DNA of 64,000 bases from the NCBI RefSeq assembly GCF_010119975.1, contig NZ_CP048222.1:7788501-7852500 (forward strand). Direction: 5' to 3'. Both the position numbers and the translations under genes were made by a program. Under the pieces are notes generated by a model. The model saw only the letters and a program-made list of their open reading frames with translations, was not told where the DNA came from and made no database searches. Shown here piece after piece: positions 1 through 8,376 of the stretch. Position 1 is the first letter of the stretch. The number at the start of each line of letters is the position of its first letter. The stretch comes from Rhodocytophaga rosea. Its GTDB lineage: Bacteria; Bacteroidota; Bacteroidia; Cytophagales; 172606-1.

Positions 1-520
1 CGTGAAGATGTTCAAAAATATGAATGCGAACCTGGTGATTCCTGTTAAAGTGGCTAAAAAATGGGAAATCAATAATAACCTGACAGCTGCCTATCAAGAT
101 TATAGTGTAGAACAACAGGGAAATACGCTCCGCAACCAGCAGTTCTTTTTCTATGCGCAGTCAACGAGTACCATACAATTACCCAAAAAGCTTAGCTTAG
201 AACTGAATGGTGTATACCAGGGGCCGCTTGCCTATGGCTTGTACAGAATTTCAGGAATGTGGTGGGTAGATGCCGGCCTGAAACGTTCCTTCATGGAGGA
301 CAAACTGGAATTAGCTCTGAATGTTACCGATATATTTAAAACCAGGCAAGTAGTAGGAGCCGCCAATTACAATGGCAATGTAAATGAGTTTGACCAGTAT
401 TTTGGCTCACGGGGTATTCGCCTGAACCTGCGCTACCGCTTTACCAAGGGTGCTTCATTTGAAATGAAAAAACGCAATACCAATCTGGATGAACTAAACC
501 GGGCTGGAGGTAATAATTAA
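1..520 (+). CDS. Outer membrane beta-barrel protein, C-terminal part (partial)
   Basis: This is the C-terminal end of a gene that starts before the window; the reading frame is open from the first bases to a TAA at 518-520. The roughly 170 residues seen are alternating short beta strands with aromatic residues and turns (for example the segments WWVDAGLKRSF and LNLRYRF), typical of the last strands of a TonB-dependent-receptor-like barrel. In Bacteroidota such barrels of the PF14905 type sit in the outer membrane and bind or import large ligands. The tail after the last strand is short and hydrophilic. No plug or carboxypeptidase-like domain can be seen because the N-terminus is missing, so the ligand is unknown. 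A terminator follows directly, so this gene is not co-transcribed with the RiPP genes downstream. Confidence 0.75.
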   Translation, partial: VKMFKNMNANLVIPVKVAKKWEINNNLTAAYQDYSVEQQGNTLRNQQFFFYAQSTSTIQLPKKLSLELNGVYQGPLAYGLYRISGMWWVDAGLKRSFMEDKLELALNVTDIFKTRQVVGAANYNGNVNEFDQYFGSRGIRLNLRYRFTKGASFEMKKRNTNLDELNRAGGNN

Positions 521-548
521 TTTCTAAACTGGTAATTTTCTGAACAGG

Positions 549-575
549 TTCCCGGCCCATAACCGGGAATTTTTA
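549..575 (+). terminator. Rho-independent terminator after the barrel gene
   Basis: A perfect 7-bp stem TTCCCGG / CCGGGAA (549-555 and 563-569) with a 7-nt loop is followed by a run of T. It separates the outer-membrane gene from the RiPP-like unit. Confidence 0.8.
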
Positions 576-657
576 TTGACGTCTGATCGTAGTTTGTTGC
601 AACTATTAGGCATATAGCAGGGTCATAAGAGGGAAGAGAACCTAAACGTACCCATCT

Positions 658-825
658 ATGAAACTCTCAAAAACGCTGCTTGGCGCCATTCTGCTGGGCA
701 TTGCCCTTGAAACCACATCTTGTTTAACCGCTGAAGAAGCTCCACAGCCAGAGTCAGAACAAGGATCCAAAAATGAACCAGAAGGTACTATACCTGACAG
801 TTGTCCGGGTTGTGGCATGGGTTAA
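658..825 (+). CDS. Putative MNIO-class RiPP precursor peptide ending in CPGCGMG
   Basis: This is a 55-codon ORF from ATG to TAA. The product has a basic start and a hydrophobic stretch (residues 6-17) ending at Cys22 in TTSC, which looks like a Sec or weak lipoprotein signal. An acidic, proline- and glutamate-rich linker (residues 25-47) follows, and the chain ends in Cys49-Pro-Gly-Cys-Gly-Met-Gly55. The short chain, the signal-like leader and the C-terminal CPxCGMG motif match the chryseobasin-related peptides of Bacteroidota, which DUF692/MNIO enzymes modify at this cysteine-rich end. The next gene, 25 nt downstream, is exactly such an enzyme, so the pairing is the strongest evidence. The signal-like leader suggests the product leaves the cytoplasm. 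No protease or exporter gene is adjacent. The mature chemistry cannot be read from sequence; the pairing and motif are seen, the modification is inferred from the family. Confidence 0.85.
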   Translation: MKLSKTLLGAILLGIALETTSCLTAEEAPQPESEQGSKNEPEGTIPDSCPGCGMG

Positions 826-850
826 ATTGTTCACTATACTTCTATAACTA

Positions 851-1975
851 TTGGCTAAGATTCTATCATCGGTTGCCTGTAATCTGGATGTTCATATACT
901 TTCGGCCAGCATTCCTTTGCTGGAAGAGTCCCAGGTAGATGCCATTGAATGGTCATTTGACACCCTGTTTAATATCTGGCATACCCCAGGCTGGTTTGCC
1001 AGGCTGCTTACTGCCTTCAGCAAAGAAGAAAGGCTGATTGGCCATGGCGTATTTTTCTCCCTTTTGTCAGGCAAATGGTCTAAGGAGCAGTATCAGTGGC
1101 TTTCGCAGCTAAAACAGTTATCTGCAGAATTTCACTTTGACCATATTACCGAACATTTTGGCTTTATGACCGGACAGAGTTTTCATCAGGGAGCTCCTAT
1201 GTGCGTACCGTATTCACCTGCTACTTTAGCTATTGGCAGGGATCGTCTGGCCAGAATACAGGAGGCTTGCTCTTGTCCGGTTGGGCTGGAAAATCTGGCG
1301 TTTGCTGCTTCACTGGAACAAGTAAAACAGCAGGGAGAATTTCTCGAAAGGCTGATTGAACCGGTGAACGGCTTTATTATACTTGATCTGCATAACCTGT
1401 TTTGCCAGATGCATAATTTCTTCATGGATTTTGAGCAACTTCTTTCATCTTATCCGCTGGAACGGGTTAGAGAAATTCATATTTCGGGAGGCAGCTGGGA
1501 AAAATCAGGGAAACAATCTGAACGGATCATCCGCAGGGATACCCATGATCAGGCTGTACCACCCGAAGTATTTCATCTATTAGAAAAAACTATACCGGTA
1601 TGTCCCAATCTGAAATATGTGGTGCTGGAACAATTAGGTATTGCCTTAAAAACGCAGGAAAGTAAAGCTGCTTTTTATCAGAATTTTGTGCAAATGAAAC
1701 AAATTGTGGAGGATAACAATCAAACGATTGCAAACTCTTCAGAAAACCCATTTATCCCACCATCCATTACTCTCCCGGAAACTTTTGTAGAAAACCAGGA
1801 ACTCTATGCACAACAACGGGAATTGTCGGAAATTTTAGAAACCTCTTCTTCCTATGAAGAGACAAACAGGCTATTGAAAGCATCCAGTTTAGCGCATACT
1901 GCCTGGAATATCGAAAGCTGGGACCCGGCCATGATTGAAACTGCCATTCATATTGCCCGGAAATGGAAGAAATAG
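851..1975 (+). CDS. DUF692/MNIO family RiPP-modifying enzyme with C-terminal extension
   Basis: This is a 374-residue protein, predicted cytoplasmic. Residues 1-285 form a DUF692 TIM barrel of the multinuclear non-heme iron oxidative (MNIO) enzymes, the family of MbnB, TglH and ChrH, which modify cysteines in peptide substrates with O2. The expected metal-ligand pattern is visible: His65 in GHG, Asp97-His98, Glu101-His102, Glu147-Asn148 in GLEN, Asp179 and His181 in DLHN, His210 in HISGG, Asp230-x-His232 and Glu260. Typical members have about 280 residues. Here about 90 extra residues follow a low-complexity linker and end in a helical W-rich segment, and no separate partner gene is present. 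The start must be TTG at 851: a stop lies just upstream in frame and the next Met is beyond residue 100. It lies 25 nt after the precursor gene and is surely co-transcribed with it. Confidence 0.9.
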   Translation: MAKILSSVACNLDVHILSASIPLLEESQVDAIEWSFDTLFNIWHTPGWFARLLTAFSKEERLIGHGVFFSLLSGKWSKEQYQWLSQLKQLSAEFHFDHITEHFGFMTGQSFHQGAPMCVPYSPATLAIGRDRLARIQEACSCPVGLENLAFAASLEQVKQQGEFLERLIEPVNGFIILDLHNLFCQMHNFFMDFEQLLSSYPLERVREIHISGGSWEKSGKQSERIIRRDTHDQAVPPEVFHLLEKTIPVCPNLKYVVLEQLGIALKTQESKAAFYQNFVQMKQIVEDNNQTIANSSENPFIPPSITLPETFVENQELYAQQRELSEILETSSSYEETNRLLKASSLAHTAWNIESWDPAMIETAIHIARKWKK

Positions 1976-2148
1976 TGAGTGGTAACCATCCTTGAAATGT
2001 TTGCTCATCACTGAATTCATTTACCACTTTCTGAGAGGCACAATATTTACTTTCCCTGTACTTACTTTCTATCATATCATTACCTATTTTAGCCCATCAT
2101 AGGTAAAATAAATATTCTGCCTATGAACAACCTATTCTTCATTTCTGA

Positions 2149-2784
2149 ATGAAATCGCCGGCAGAAACTGTTTTTGAGTATTTATATCTGAGAGACCCTG
2201 TTTCAAAAGCAGATGTGGTTATCGGTTTTGGTCATTTCGATCCGAAAATTCCAGCCAAGTGTGGCGAACTTTATTTGGCAGGAATGGCTCCACAGATCAT
2301 TTTTACTGGCGGTATGGGGGCAGGAACAGCAGATTTAGGTGAACCTGAAGCCTTATATTTTACAAAAGTACTTTATCAAACCTATCCCTCGATTCCTAAA
2401 CCGGTAGTGATTACTGAATCAACATCTGCCAATACGGGCGAAAATCTGCGGTTTACTGCAGCACTTCTGCAAACCAAGTATCCCCATCTGGCATTTGATA
2501 CCAGTATGCAGAGGGTAATTATTGTAGCGAATGCATACCGGCAACGAAGGGTATTTCATACCTGCCAGTTGTATTTTTCGCAGGTTACCTGGATCAATTG
2601 CCCACCAGAAACCAGTTACCAGGCAGAATGGGAAATGTTTGCCTCCAAAGGTGAAAATCTGGATGTACAGTTAGTGGGTGAAACAGAACGTTTGCTTACT
2701 TATCCTGCTAAAGGATTTATGAGCAGTATTAGTATTCCAGACCAGATCATGGAAGCGTATCATACATTGAAAGAAAGCCTGTAA
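2149..2784 (+). CDS. YdcF family protein (DUF218)
   Basis: A 211-residue protein of the YdcF/SanA/ElyC family, with a Rossmann-like core. Seen are the early strand ADVVIGFGHFD, the loop TGGMGAGT, the conserved TESTSANTGEN segment (usual family form E..S.NT.EN) and a later strand with the positively charged NAYRQRR loop. There is no signal peptide or membrane segment, unlike SanA and ElyC, so it should be cytoplasmic, like E. coli YdcF, which binds S-adenosylmethionine. Its biochemical role is unknown. It lies 173 nt after the MNIO gene on the same strand with no terminator between, so co-transcription is possible. Nothing in the family ties it to RiPP maturation, although SAM binding would fit. 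Confidence 0.8.
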   Translation: MKSPAETVFEYLYLRDPVSKADVVIGFGHFDPKIPAKCGELYLAGMAPQIIFTGGMGAGTADLGEPEALYFTKVLYQTYPSIPKPVVITESTSANTGENLRFTAALLQTKYPHLAFDTSMQRVIIVANAYRQRRVFHTCQLYFSQVTWINCPPETSYQAEWEMFASKGENLDVQLVGETERLLTYPAKGFMSSISIPDQIMEAYHTLKESL

Positions 2785-2821
2785 AGGGTGTATTAATTGG
2801 TTTCAGATTAATACACCCTTT
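2783..2821 (+). terminator. Long perfect hairpin at the end of the ydcF-like gene
   Basis: A 15-bp perfect inverted repeat, 2783-2797 against 2807-2821 with a 9-nt loop, starts at the stop codon and is flanked by A and T runs. It is probably the terminator of the plus-strand unit. Confidence 0.75.
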
Positions 2822-2837
2822 ATAAATCTTAACATAA

Positions 2838-2865
2838 AAAAGCCTGGCTGAAAAACCAGGCTTTT
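2838..2865. terminator. Bidirectional terminator between convergent genes
   Basis: AAAAGCCTGG (2838-2847) pairs with CCAGGCTTTT (2856-2865) across an 8-nt loop. It has A runs on one side and T runs on the other, so it can serve both the plus-strand unit and the convergent DUF2939 gene. Confidence 0.75.
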
Positions 2866-2897
2866 ATTGATTTGACTTTTGATTTTTAAGAAATTTA

Positions 2898-3494
2898 TTA
2901 TTGCATTTGCTTGAGAAACTCACTCAGGTTTTCGATTTCTACAATTTGCCAGTGCTTGCCTTTATCAGCCATTTTCATACGAAGCCCGAGGGATATATTT
3001 TTTTGCGGCATATAAAAATCGGCAGTTACATCCGCAAATCCATCCTGCTTATCAATCGTACGGAAACCATCAAATTCTAATTTACTCACAATATAATCCT
3101 GCAACTGCATCAGCATAACTCCCGGTGATGTTTCTCCAGTTTGTCCACCTAGCTCGGCATCATTGCTGTACTTGCCATTTTGTACATAATCTGCTACAAT
3201 CTCCTGAAAAGTTCTGTTTAACTCGGTAGATGAGGCAACAGACACAGATCTTTTCAAAGCCGGATCTACCAGTTCTTCTGATCTGTCGGCACTGGAATAG
3301 GAGATAAATTGGATGGCCAGACTTTCTGATAAAGCATGCACATCTACAAATTTTTCAAACTTTTCCTGATCGTGTTGTTCAGCCGCTTTTTTGATTTGAT
3401 GCAGTGAATATTCAGGCATTTGTTTATAGATAAAAAAGTAAACAACTGCCAGTACCAGCAATAAAGCAGGCAGAACTCTGGTATACATTTTCAT
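2898..3494 (-). CDS. DUF2939 domain protein, membrane anchored
   Basis: A 198-residue protein with one N-terminal hydrophobic segment (about residues 8-23) and a hydrophilic body, so it is probably anchored in the inner membrane facing the periplasm, or secreted. The start of the body, YSLHQIKKAAEQHDQEKFEK, matches the DUF2939 signature, in which a short helix is followed by a (K/E)F.K.VD element. Near the C-terminus are strands reading FADVTADFYMP and HWQIVEIENL, typical of the NTF2-like or cystatin-like folds such proteins are thought to adopt. Function is not known. It stands alone: a terminator lies downstream and about 100 nt separate it from the next minus-strand gene upstream. Confidence 0.75.
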   Translation of the reverse strand: MKMYTRVLPALLLVLAVVYFFIYKQMPEYSLHQIKKAAEQHDQEKFEKFVDVHALSESLAIQFISYSSADRSEELVDPALKRSVSVASSTELNRTFQEIVADYVQNGKYSNDAELGGQTGETSPGVMLMQLQDYIVSKLEFDGFRTIDKQDGFADVTADFYMPQKNISLGLRMKMADKGKHWQIVEIENLSEFLKQMQ

Positions 3495-3599
3495 GGCTCA
3501 ATCATTAAAACTTAATCTATAAATTTACTATTTTCTGTCCGCCCTGACAAACAGTTATACTGCTTTTTGTAAAAAAACAAGTGTAATAACATATAGTTG

Positions 3600-5564
3600 C
3601 TACTGTTTTTGAAGGACGATAAACTCGTTGAATTTGGCCATTACCTGGTTATGAAACTCTTTTAGATACAAGAAATAATCCGCCGGTTGCAGGAATGGTT
3701 TAATCGTAACACTGGTAGAAAGCTGTATCTGTTGCCCACTGTGCTTAATGTCATATTTGAAATCACCTTTATTTTCCGGCAAACGGACTAAAATGGATTT
3801 AGGTAATTCCTGAACCTGGTAACCTGCCGGAATTTTCATGTTGAGAATATAATTAAACCCAACCTGATAATCATGTTCTACCGGTAAGCGCCGGTCGACT
3901 TGTTTATATGGATTTTCCTGGAAAGAGTGAAGTAATACCGGCTTAATATATAGCATTTTTGCGTCGGGATCGATCTGATCTGAAGTAAACTGATATACAG
4001 TCCTAAAATCCTGCTCGGCATCTTCTACAGGCGAAGGCGAAAAATTTGTGAGGGTATAATCTGTTAAGCTGGCCGTTGTCTGCTTCTTGATATAGGCATC
4101 TTTGCCCAGTTTGAGGAAAGCCTTTTTGTGGTCTAAAGACGAATATCCCTTAAAATTGACATCTGCCTGGTATGTAGGATTTTTTATGTCTGACAAATCT
4201 GCTGTCATTACGATCACGTCTCTTGTTTCAATTGTGGGCTTAATTTCTATCCACCTGGGTTGATTTTTATCAAGCAGGAAACCGGCTATATTCAGGTCTT
4301 CTTTATCTAAGATCTTATAAGAGCGGAGTGGATCAGTAGCATTCAATAAATAGGTTTTATCGCCAACCAGTACGTGTACAATTACATGGTTGAACTGGGA
4401 GCGCAGGGGATAGGTGCGTTGCGGTTTGCCATGCTCCCTGGTACTCACCAGCACTGGGTTAGCGGTAAACCCGGCTTCAGAAAGCAATAGGGTAAGCAAA
4501 AGGTTGATCTCCACACTGCTGCCTTCTTTGGTTTCCAGCAGTTCAGCAATACTTTTTTTAGGGTATATTCTGTACAAACCATTCCAGCGTATATTGTTCT
4601 TTACATAGTCATAAATTTGCTGTACCCTGTCGGTGCTTTCAGAGGTGTTTATTTTCTCAATTATTTTAGAAGCCACATTCCTGCGGTTTAAATAGGAACT
4701 ATAATCCTGGTCTTCCAGCACTTCCTGGGCTAATTTTTCCCAGGTAGTCATGGTTGTTACATATTCAAGACCTCCGCCAATGCCATCTTTACTTTTGTAA
4801 TAGCCTGCCAGTTGAAAGCGGATTTTTTCTGCATAATCCATGTAGTTTGCCGTAAAAGGTTCGTCAATTAAAGCAGGCAGGTTATCGAGCATCCAGCGGT
4901 TGGAATTTTTTTCAGAATATTTATGCAGTAGGCGTACGCCTTGCAGTAAAAGCCTGTAATCGAGATCCTGCCCGATACTTGCCAGCAATTCGCTGTGCAG
5001 GGTAGGAATATCGTGTTGAAACACCCATGCGTCTAGAAAAGAAAAGTTCTTGGAAAGGGTGGTATATTTATATTCGATGATAGAACCTTCGCTGACAGAG
5101 GGCAAGGTGAATCTTTTCTCCTGCCAGTTTTCATTGATTTTTATGTCGAACACCTGCTTATCTGAGAGCTCATGGAAAGTAGTTTTGCCCTGGGCATTCA
5201 CATTGATAGTCTGGGCTTTGATATCTGTGATTTTTTCCAGTTCATTTCCCACATAATAAGGCAGGGTAATATTGGCCCGGTCGAGTGCTTTGCGGTCCAG
5301 GATTTTAATACGTGTATGCCGTTGGATCACGATATGACTTCCATAGGTGAAAGTAATGGTGCCATAATCGTTCAGAACCACAGCGGTAGCCGCACTATCA
5401 TAATCAACAAATTTCAAGGCTAAGTCCCTATCGGATACTTTTCCCCATTTCATAGGAGGACCCTGAGACTGGGCAAGGCCGGATTGCGTAAAAGAAACAG
5501 TTAGAAGAAGGGCAAAGAAAGTCCTGTACACACGGTTGTGCAGGCAGAAAAAAGTTGAAATCAT
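3600..5564 (-). CDS. DUF3857 / transglutaminase-like protein, secreted
   Basis: A 654-residue protein when read from the ATG at 5564. That start gives a normal signal peptide ending near GLAQ. A longer reading frame up to 5663 would run through the terminator of the upstream gene and adds proline-rich sequence, so I reject it. The order is signal peptide, DUF3857 (about 60-220), transglutaminase-like core (about 310-420) and DUF2569/immunoglobulin-like tail. In the core, the His (FNHVIV, residue 393) and Asp (LLNATDP, residue 411) of the triad remain. The segment where the catalytic Cys belongs reads EGSSVEINLLL, with Ser350 in or next to the Cys position, so the domain is probably not an active transglutaminase. 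This pattern is common in Bacteroidota members. Role unknown; perhaps periplasmic binding or scaffolding. Confidence 0.82.
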   Translation of the reverse strand: MISTFFCLHNRVYRTFFALLLTVSFTQSGLAQSQGPPMKWGKVSDRDLALKFVDYDSAATAVVLNDYGTITFTYGSHIVIQRHTRIKILDRKALDRANITLPYYVGNELEKITDIKAQTINVNAQGKTTFHELSDKQVFDIKINENWQEKRFTLPSVSEGSIIEYKYTTLSKNFSFLDAWVFQHDIPTLHSELLASIGQDLDYRLLLQGVRLLHKYSEKNSNRWMLDNLPALIDEPFTANYMDYAEKIRFQLAGYYKSKDGIGGGLEYVTTMTTWEKLAQEVLEDQDYSSYLNRRNVASKIIEKINTSESTDRVQQIYDYVKNNIRWNGLYRIYPKKSIAELLETKEGSSVEINLLLTLLLSEAGFTANPVLVSTREHGKPQRTYPLRSQFNHVIVHVLVGDKTYLLNATDPLRSYKILDKEDLNIAGFLLDKNQPRWIEIKPTIETRDVIVMTADLSDIKNPTYQADVNFKGYSSLDHKKAFLKLGKDAYIKKQTTASLTDYTLTNFSPSPVEDAEQDFRTVYQFTSDQIDPDAKMLYIKPVLLHSFQENPYKQVDRRLPVEHDYQVGFNYILNMKIPAGYQVQELPKSILVRLPENKGDFKYDIKHSGQQIQLSTSVTIKPFLQPADYFLYLKEFHNQVMAKFNEFIVLQKQ

Positions 5565-5638
5565 AGCGTTACCTAAAAATTGTTGAAAACTTAAATTAAA
5601 ATTTAGGTGGGGTGGCCGGGAGGGAGGTGGGGTAATAT

Positions 5639-5676
5639 AAAACAGCCAGTCTGCAAAGAGCAATACTGGCTGTTTT
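5639..5676 (-). terminator. Terminator of the DAHP synthase gene
   Basis: AAAACAGCCAGT (5639-5650) pairs perfectly with ACTGGCTGTTTT (5665-5676) across 14 nt, directly downstream of the minus-strand stop at 5700. It ends in a T run on that strand. Confidence 0.75.
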
Positions 5677-5699
5677 TAGAGTATCATAAGGAATATAGA

Positions 5700-6797
5700 T
5701 TATTTAACGATCGTCCGTTCGCTTACTTCCGTTTGCTTACGGATAGATTCTAAGTGAATCAGTTTGAAAAGGTCTGCTACAAAATCTTCATGCACATTCA
5801 TTTTGGCAGCCCATTCCGGACGGGATTTGAACACTTCATTCCAGCGTTCTACCTGGAAAATTGCTACGTTGTTTTCTTTTTTGTATTCACCTAATTTTTC
5901 TACCAGCGACATCCGTGCAGCCAGTACTTCGATCAGTTCGCGGTCTACCCGGTCGATCTGGCTACGGATTTCTTCGAGTTTATTCACAAAGAAAGCATCG
6001 TTGCTGCTTGCCTGGCGGATTTTAAGGTCAGACAGAATTTCAGCCAGACGGTCTGGCGTAACTTGCTGGGCAGCATCGCTCCATGCATTATCCGGATCTA
6101 AATGCGTTTCAATCATCAAGCCATCATAGTTCAGATCCAGCGCTTTCTGGGAAAGGTCGAATATCAGATCCCGCTTTCCGCCGATGTGGCTAGGATCGCA
6201 GATGATCGGAAGGTCAGGGAAAATAGTTTTAAGTTCAATTGGAATCTGCCAGAACGGGTCGTTACGGTATTTGCCTTTCTGGAATGTAGAGAACCCACGG
6301 TGAATGGCCGCAATATTCTCAACCCCTGCATTGTAAATACGCTCAATGGCACCAATCCACAGAGCCAGTTCCGGATTGATTGGGTTTTTAATCAGTACAG
6401 GCACTTTCACCCCTCTGAGGGCATCTGCAATTTCCTGTACATTAAAAGGATTTACGGTGCTGCGGGCACCAATCCAGAGAATATCCACGCCATATTTTAA
6501 GGCTTCCTCAATATGCTGGGGCGTAGCAATTTCTACGGCAAAGGGCAGACCTACCTCTTTTTTTACGGTTTGAATCCAGGGCAGCGCCACTACACCATTT
6601 CCTTCAAAGCTGTTCGGACGGGTACGGGGTTTCCAGATACCTGCACGAAGGGCATCGACGTTCAACTTTTTGAGGGCACGGGCTGTATTAAGCAGTTGTT
6701 CTTCTGTTTCAGCACTGCAAGGACCGGCAATAACCAATGGCTTCTGATCATATTTGATCCACGAAGAAAGAGGTTTAAATGTTAAATTAGCAGACAT
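5700..6797 (-). CDS. Bifunctional 3-deoxy-7-phosphoheptulonate synthase / chorismate mutase type II
   Basis: A 365-residue enzyme of the shikimate pathway. The N-terminal part (about 1-265) is a KDO8P-synthase-type DAHP synthase, which condenses phosphoenolpyruvate and erythrose 4-phosphate; the motif AGPCSAE and the later IICDPSHIGG are diagnostic. The C-terminal part (about 275-365) is an AroQ chorismate mutase with the pattern RSQIDRVDRELIEVLAARM. Fusion in this order is the standard Bacteroidota form and links entry to the pathway with the phenylalanine/tyrosine branch, probably allowing feedback control by prephenate. I chose the ATG at 6797 because the 13 upstream codons are not family-like. 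A single gene with its own terminator; pheA with a second chorismate mutase lies at the far end of the window. Confidence 0.93.
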   Translation of the reverse strand: MSANLTFKPLSSWIKYDQKPLVIAGPCSAETEEQLLNTARALKKLNVDALRAGIWKPRTRPNSFEGNGVVALPWIQTVKKEVGLPFAVEIATPQHIEEALKYGVDILWIGARSTVNPFNVQEIADALRGVKVPVLIKNPINPELALWIGAIERIYNAGVENIAAIHRGFSTFQKGKYRNDPFWQIPIELKTIFPDLPIICDPSHIGGKRDLIFDLSQKALDLNYDGLMIETHLDPDNAWSDAAQQVTPDRLAEILSDLKIRQASSNDAFFVNKLEEIRSQIDRVDRELIEVLAARMSLVEKLGEYKKENNVAIFQVERWNEVFKSRPEWAAKMNVHEDFVADLFKLIHLESIRKQTEVSERTIVK

Positions 6798-6970
6798 ATA
6801 GATGTAACGTTTGGTACCGGAGCCAAATTCCGGCAAATAGTTTGTAAAAATAATAAATTTAATATTATAGATGCTAATAATTTTGCACTATATTCAGAAT
6901 AATATAATTTTATTAGGATATATTACAAATTGCAGCAGTTTCTGTTTGCTGTATCTACAAGCCATAGTAT

Positions 6971-8317
6971 ATGATCGGAAATAAGTATCCCAGCATTGAG
7001 GACCTGATGCGTGAAAATGAGAGATTGAAAACAGTGATTGCCTTGCTGGAAGAAAATAATCCTCAGAAAAAATATGGCCTGGTATGGGAAAAGCAAGCAG
7101 ATGGCGAATCTGTGCCACCACAGGAATTGTATTTGCGGGAAGTAACTGAAAAACGCATTTATACCTCAGAGACGTCGCCGCTGCACTGGCTGATCGAAGG
7201 AGATAATTACCATTCCTTATATATATTGCTGCAAACCCACCGGCAGAAAATAGACCTCATCTATATTGATCCGCCGTATAATACCGGCAACCGCGATTTT
7301 AAATTTAAAGACCGCTTTTCAGACCAGGAAGCTGCTTACCGGCATAGCCGCTGGATTGCTTTTATGGAAAAACGCCTTCGTTTAGCCAGGCAATTATTAT
7401 CTCCCTCGGGTGCCATCTTTGTCAGTATTGATGATACCGAACTAGCGCAGACCAAATTGCTCTGTGATGAGATTTTCGGAGAAAAGAATTTTGTGGCCAA
7501 CTTTATCCGCAAATGCAAAACCGGCAGCGGGCATGATAGCGGAAAAATTGCCATAGAGTTTGATTACATGCTCTGTTATACCAAAGATAGCTCCAAACAA
7601 AAATTCAATAAGTTGCCTCTGGATGTAGAATCAGATGCCAAATACAGGCATCAGGATACATTTGTGGCGCACCGGGGCAAGTATTACCTGCGTGACCTGG
7701 ATTACAAAGGCAGTTACAGTGCAAGCCTGGATTATCCCATACAGGCTCCGGATGGTACCGAATTATGGCCTGGAGGAGCTTTCGGGCGGCCCAATACCTG
7801 GCGCTGGAACCGTGAAAAATTTGAGTGGGGGCTAGCTAATGATTATATAGTATTTAAACGCAATGCAAAGCAGTGGAAAGTATATATTAAGCAGTACCAG
7901 TATGTAGATAACCAGGACCAAAAGAGGGTTCGGGAACTGCCTCACCGGGCCATGATCGAATTTATTAATTCTAAAGGAAGCAATGAACTAAAAGATATTT
8001 TGCATGAAGATATATTTACACATCCCAAACCGGTTGATCTGATTGAGTTTGTTATCAATCTGATGCCTGGAAAACAGCTTACTATTCTGGATTTTTTTGC
8101 CGGTTCAGGTACGACCGGCCATGCAGTACTGCGCCTCAACCAGCAACAGGGTACACAACACCACTTCATTTTGTGTACAAATAATGAAAATGGCATTTGT
8201 GAAAAAGTATGTTACGAGCGGCTGCGACGGGTAATTGGAGGATACGAAACCAGAAATGGGCGGTATGTAAAAGGCACGGGTGGCAATTTGTCGTACTGGC
8301 GGGTAGCAGAGAGTTGA
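6971..8317 (+). CDS. Beta-class DNA N6-adenine methyltransferase (type III Mod-like), orphan
   Basis: A 448-residue site-specific DNA methyltransferase. The catalytic motif DPPYNTGN (Asp100-Tyr103) comes before the S-adenosylmethionine motif FFAGSGTTGHA (from Phe375), the order of the beta group that includes type III Mod subunits. The roughly 250 residues between them should be the target recognition domain. The N-terminus has a short coiled-coil (ENERLKTVIALLEEN) like that of Mod proteins. At 448 residues it is shorter than typical type III Mod (about 600 or more). No Res helicase-nuclease gene lies on either side; the neighbours are aromatic biosynthesis and a sensor kinase. It could be a solitary regulatory methylase or part of a decayed system. 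A PD-(D/E)XK-like gene lies 4.3 kb downstream but is not in the same operon. Confidence 0.88.
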   Translation: MIGNKYPSIEDLMRENERLKTVIALLEENNPQKKYGLVWEKQADGESVPPQELYLREVTEKRIYTSETSPLHWLIEGDNYHSLYILLQTHRQKIDLIYIDPPYNTGNRDFKFKDRFSDQEAAYRHSRWIAFMEKRLRLARQLLSPSGAIFVSIDDTELAQTKLLCDEIFGEKNFVANFIRKCKTGSGHDSGKIAIEFDYMLCYTKDSSKQKFNKLPLDVESDAKYRHQDTFVAHRGKYYLRDLDYKGSYSASLDYPIQAPDGTELWPGGAFGRPNTWRWNREKFEWGLANDYIVFKRNAKQWKVYIKQYQYVDNQDQKRVRELPHRAMIEFINSKGSNELKDILHEDIFTHPKPVDLIEFVINLMPGKQLTILDFFAGSGTTGHAVLRLNQQQGTQHHFILCTNNENGICEKVCYERLRRVIGGYETRNGRYVKGTGGNLSYWRVAES

Positions 8318-8376
8318 TTGTATATACTGCCATAATTAATTAAATTAACAGTTGCCTACTACCTTTTATTAGTAAC

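Noticed and set aside
5565-5663. Longer N-terminus for the DUF3857 protein
   Set aside because: The extra 33 codons overlap the terminator of the DAHP synthase gene and remove the normal signal peptide start.
6102-6500. 132-codon plus-strand frame opposite the DAHP synthase
   Set aside because: It lies entirely within a certain enzyme gene on the other strand and shows no recognisable protein features.
6971-8317. Complete type III restriction-modification locus
   Set aside because: Only a Mod-like gene is present; no Res helicase-nuclease gene lies within reach on either side.
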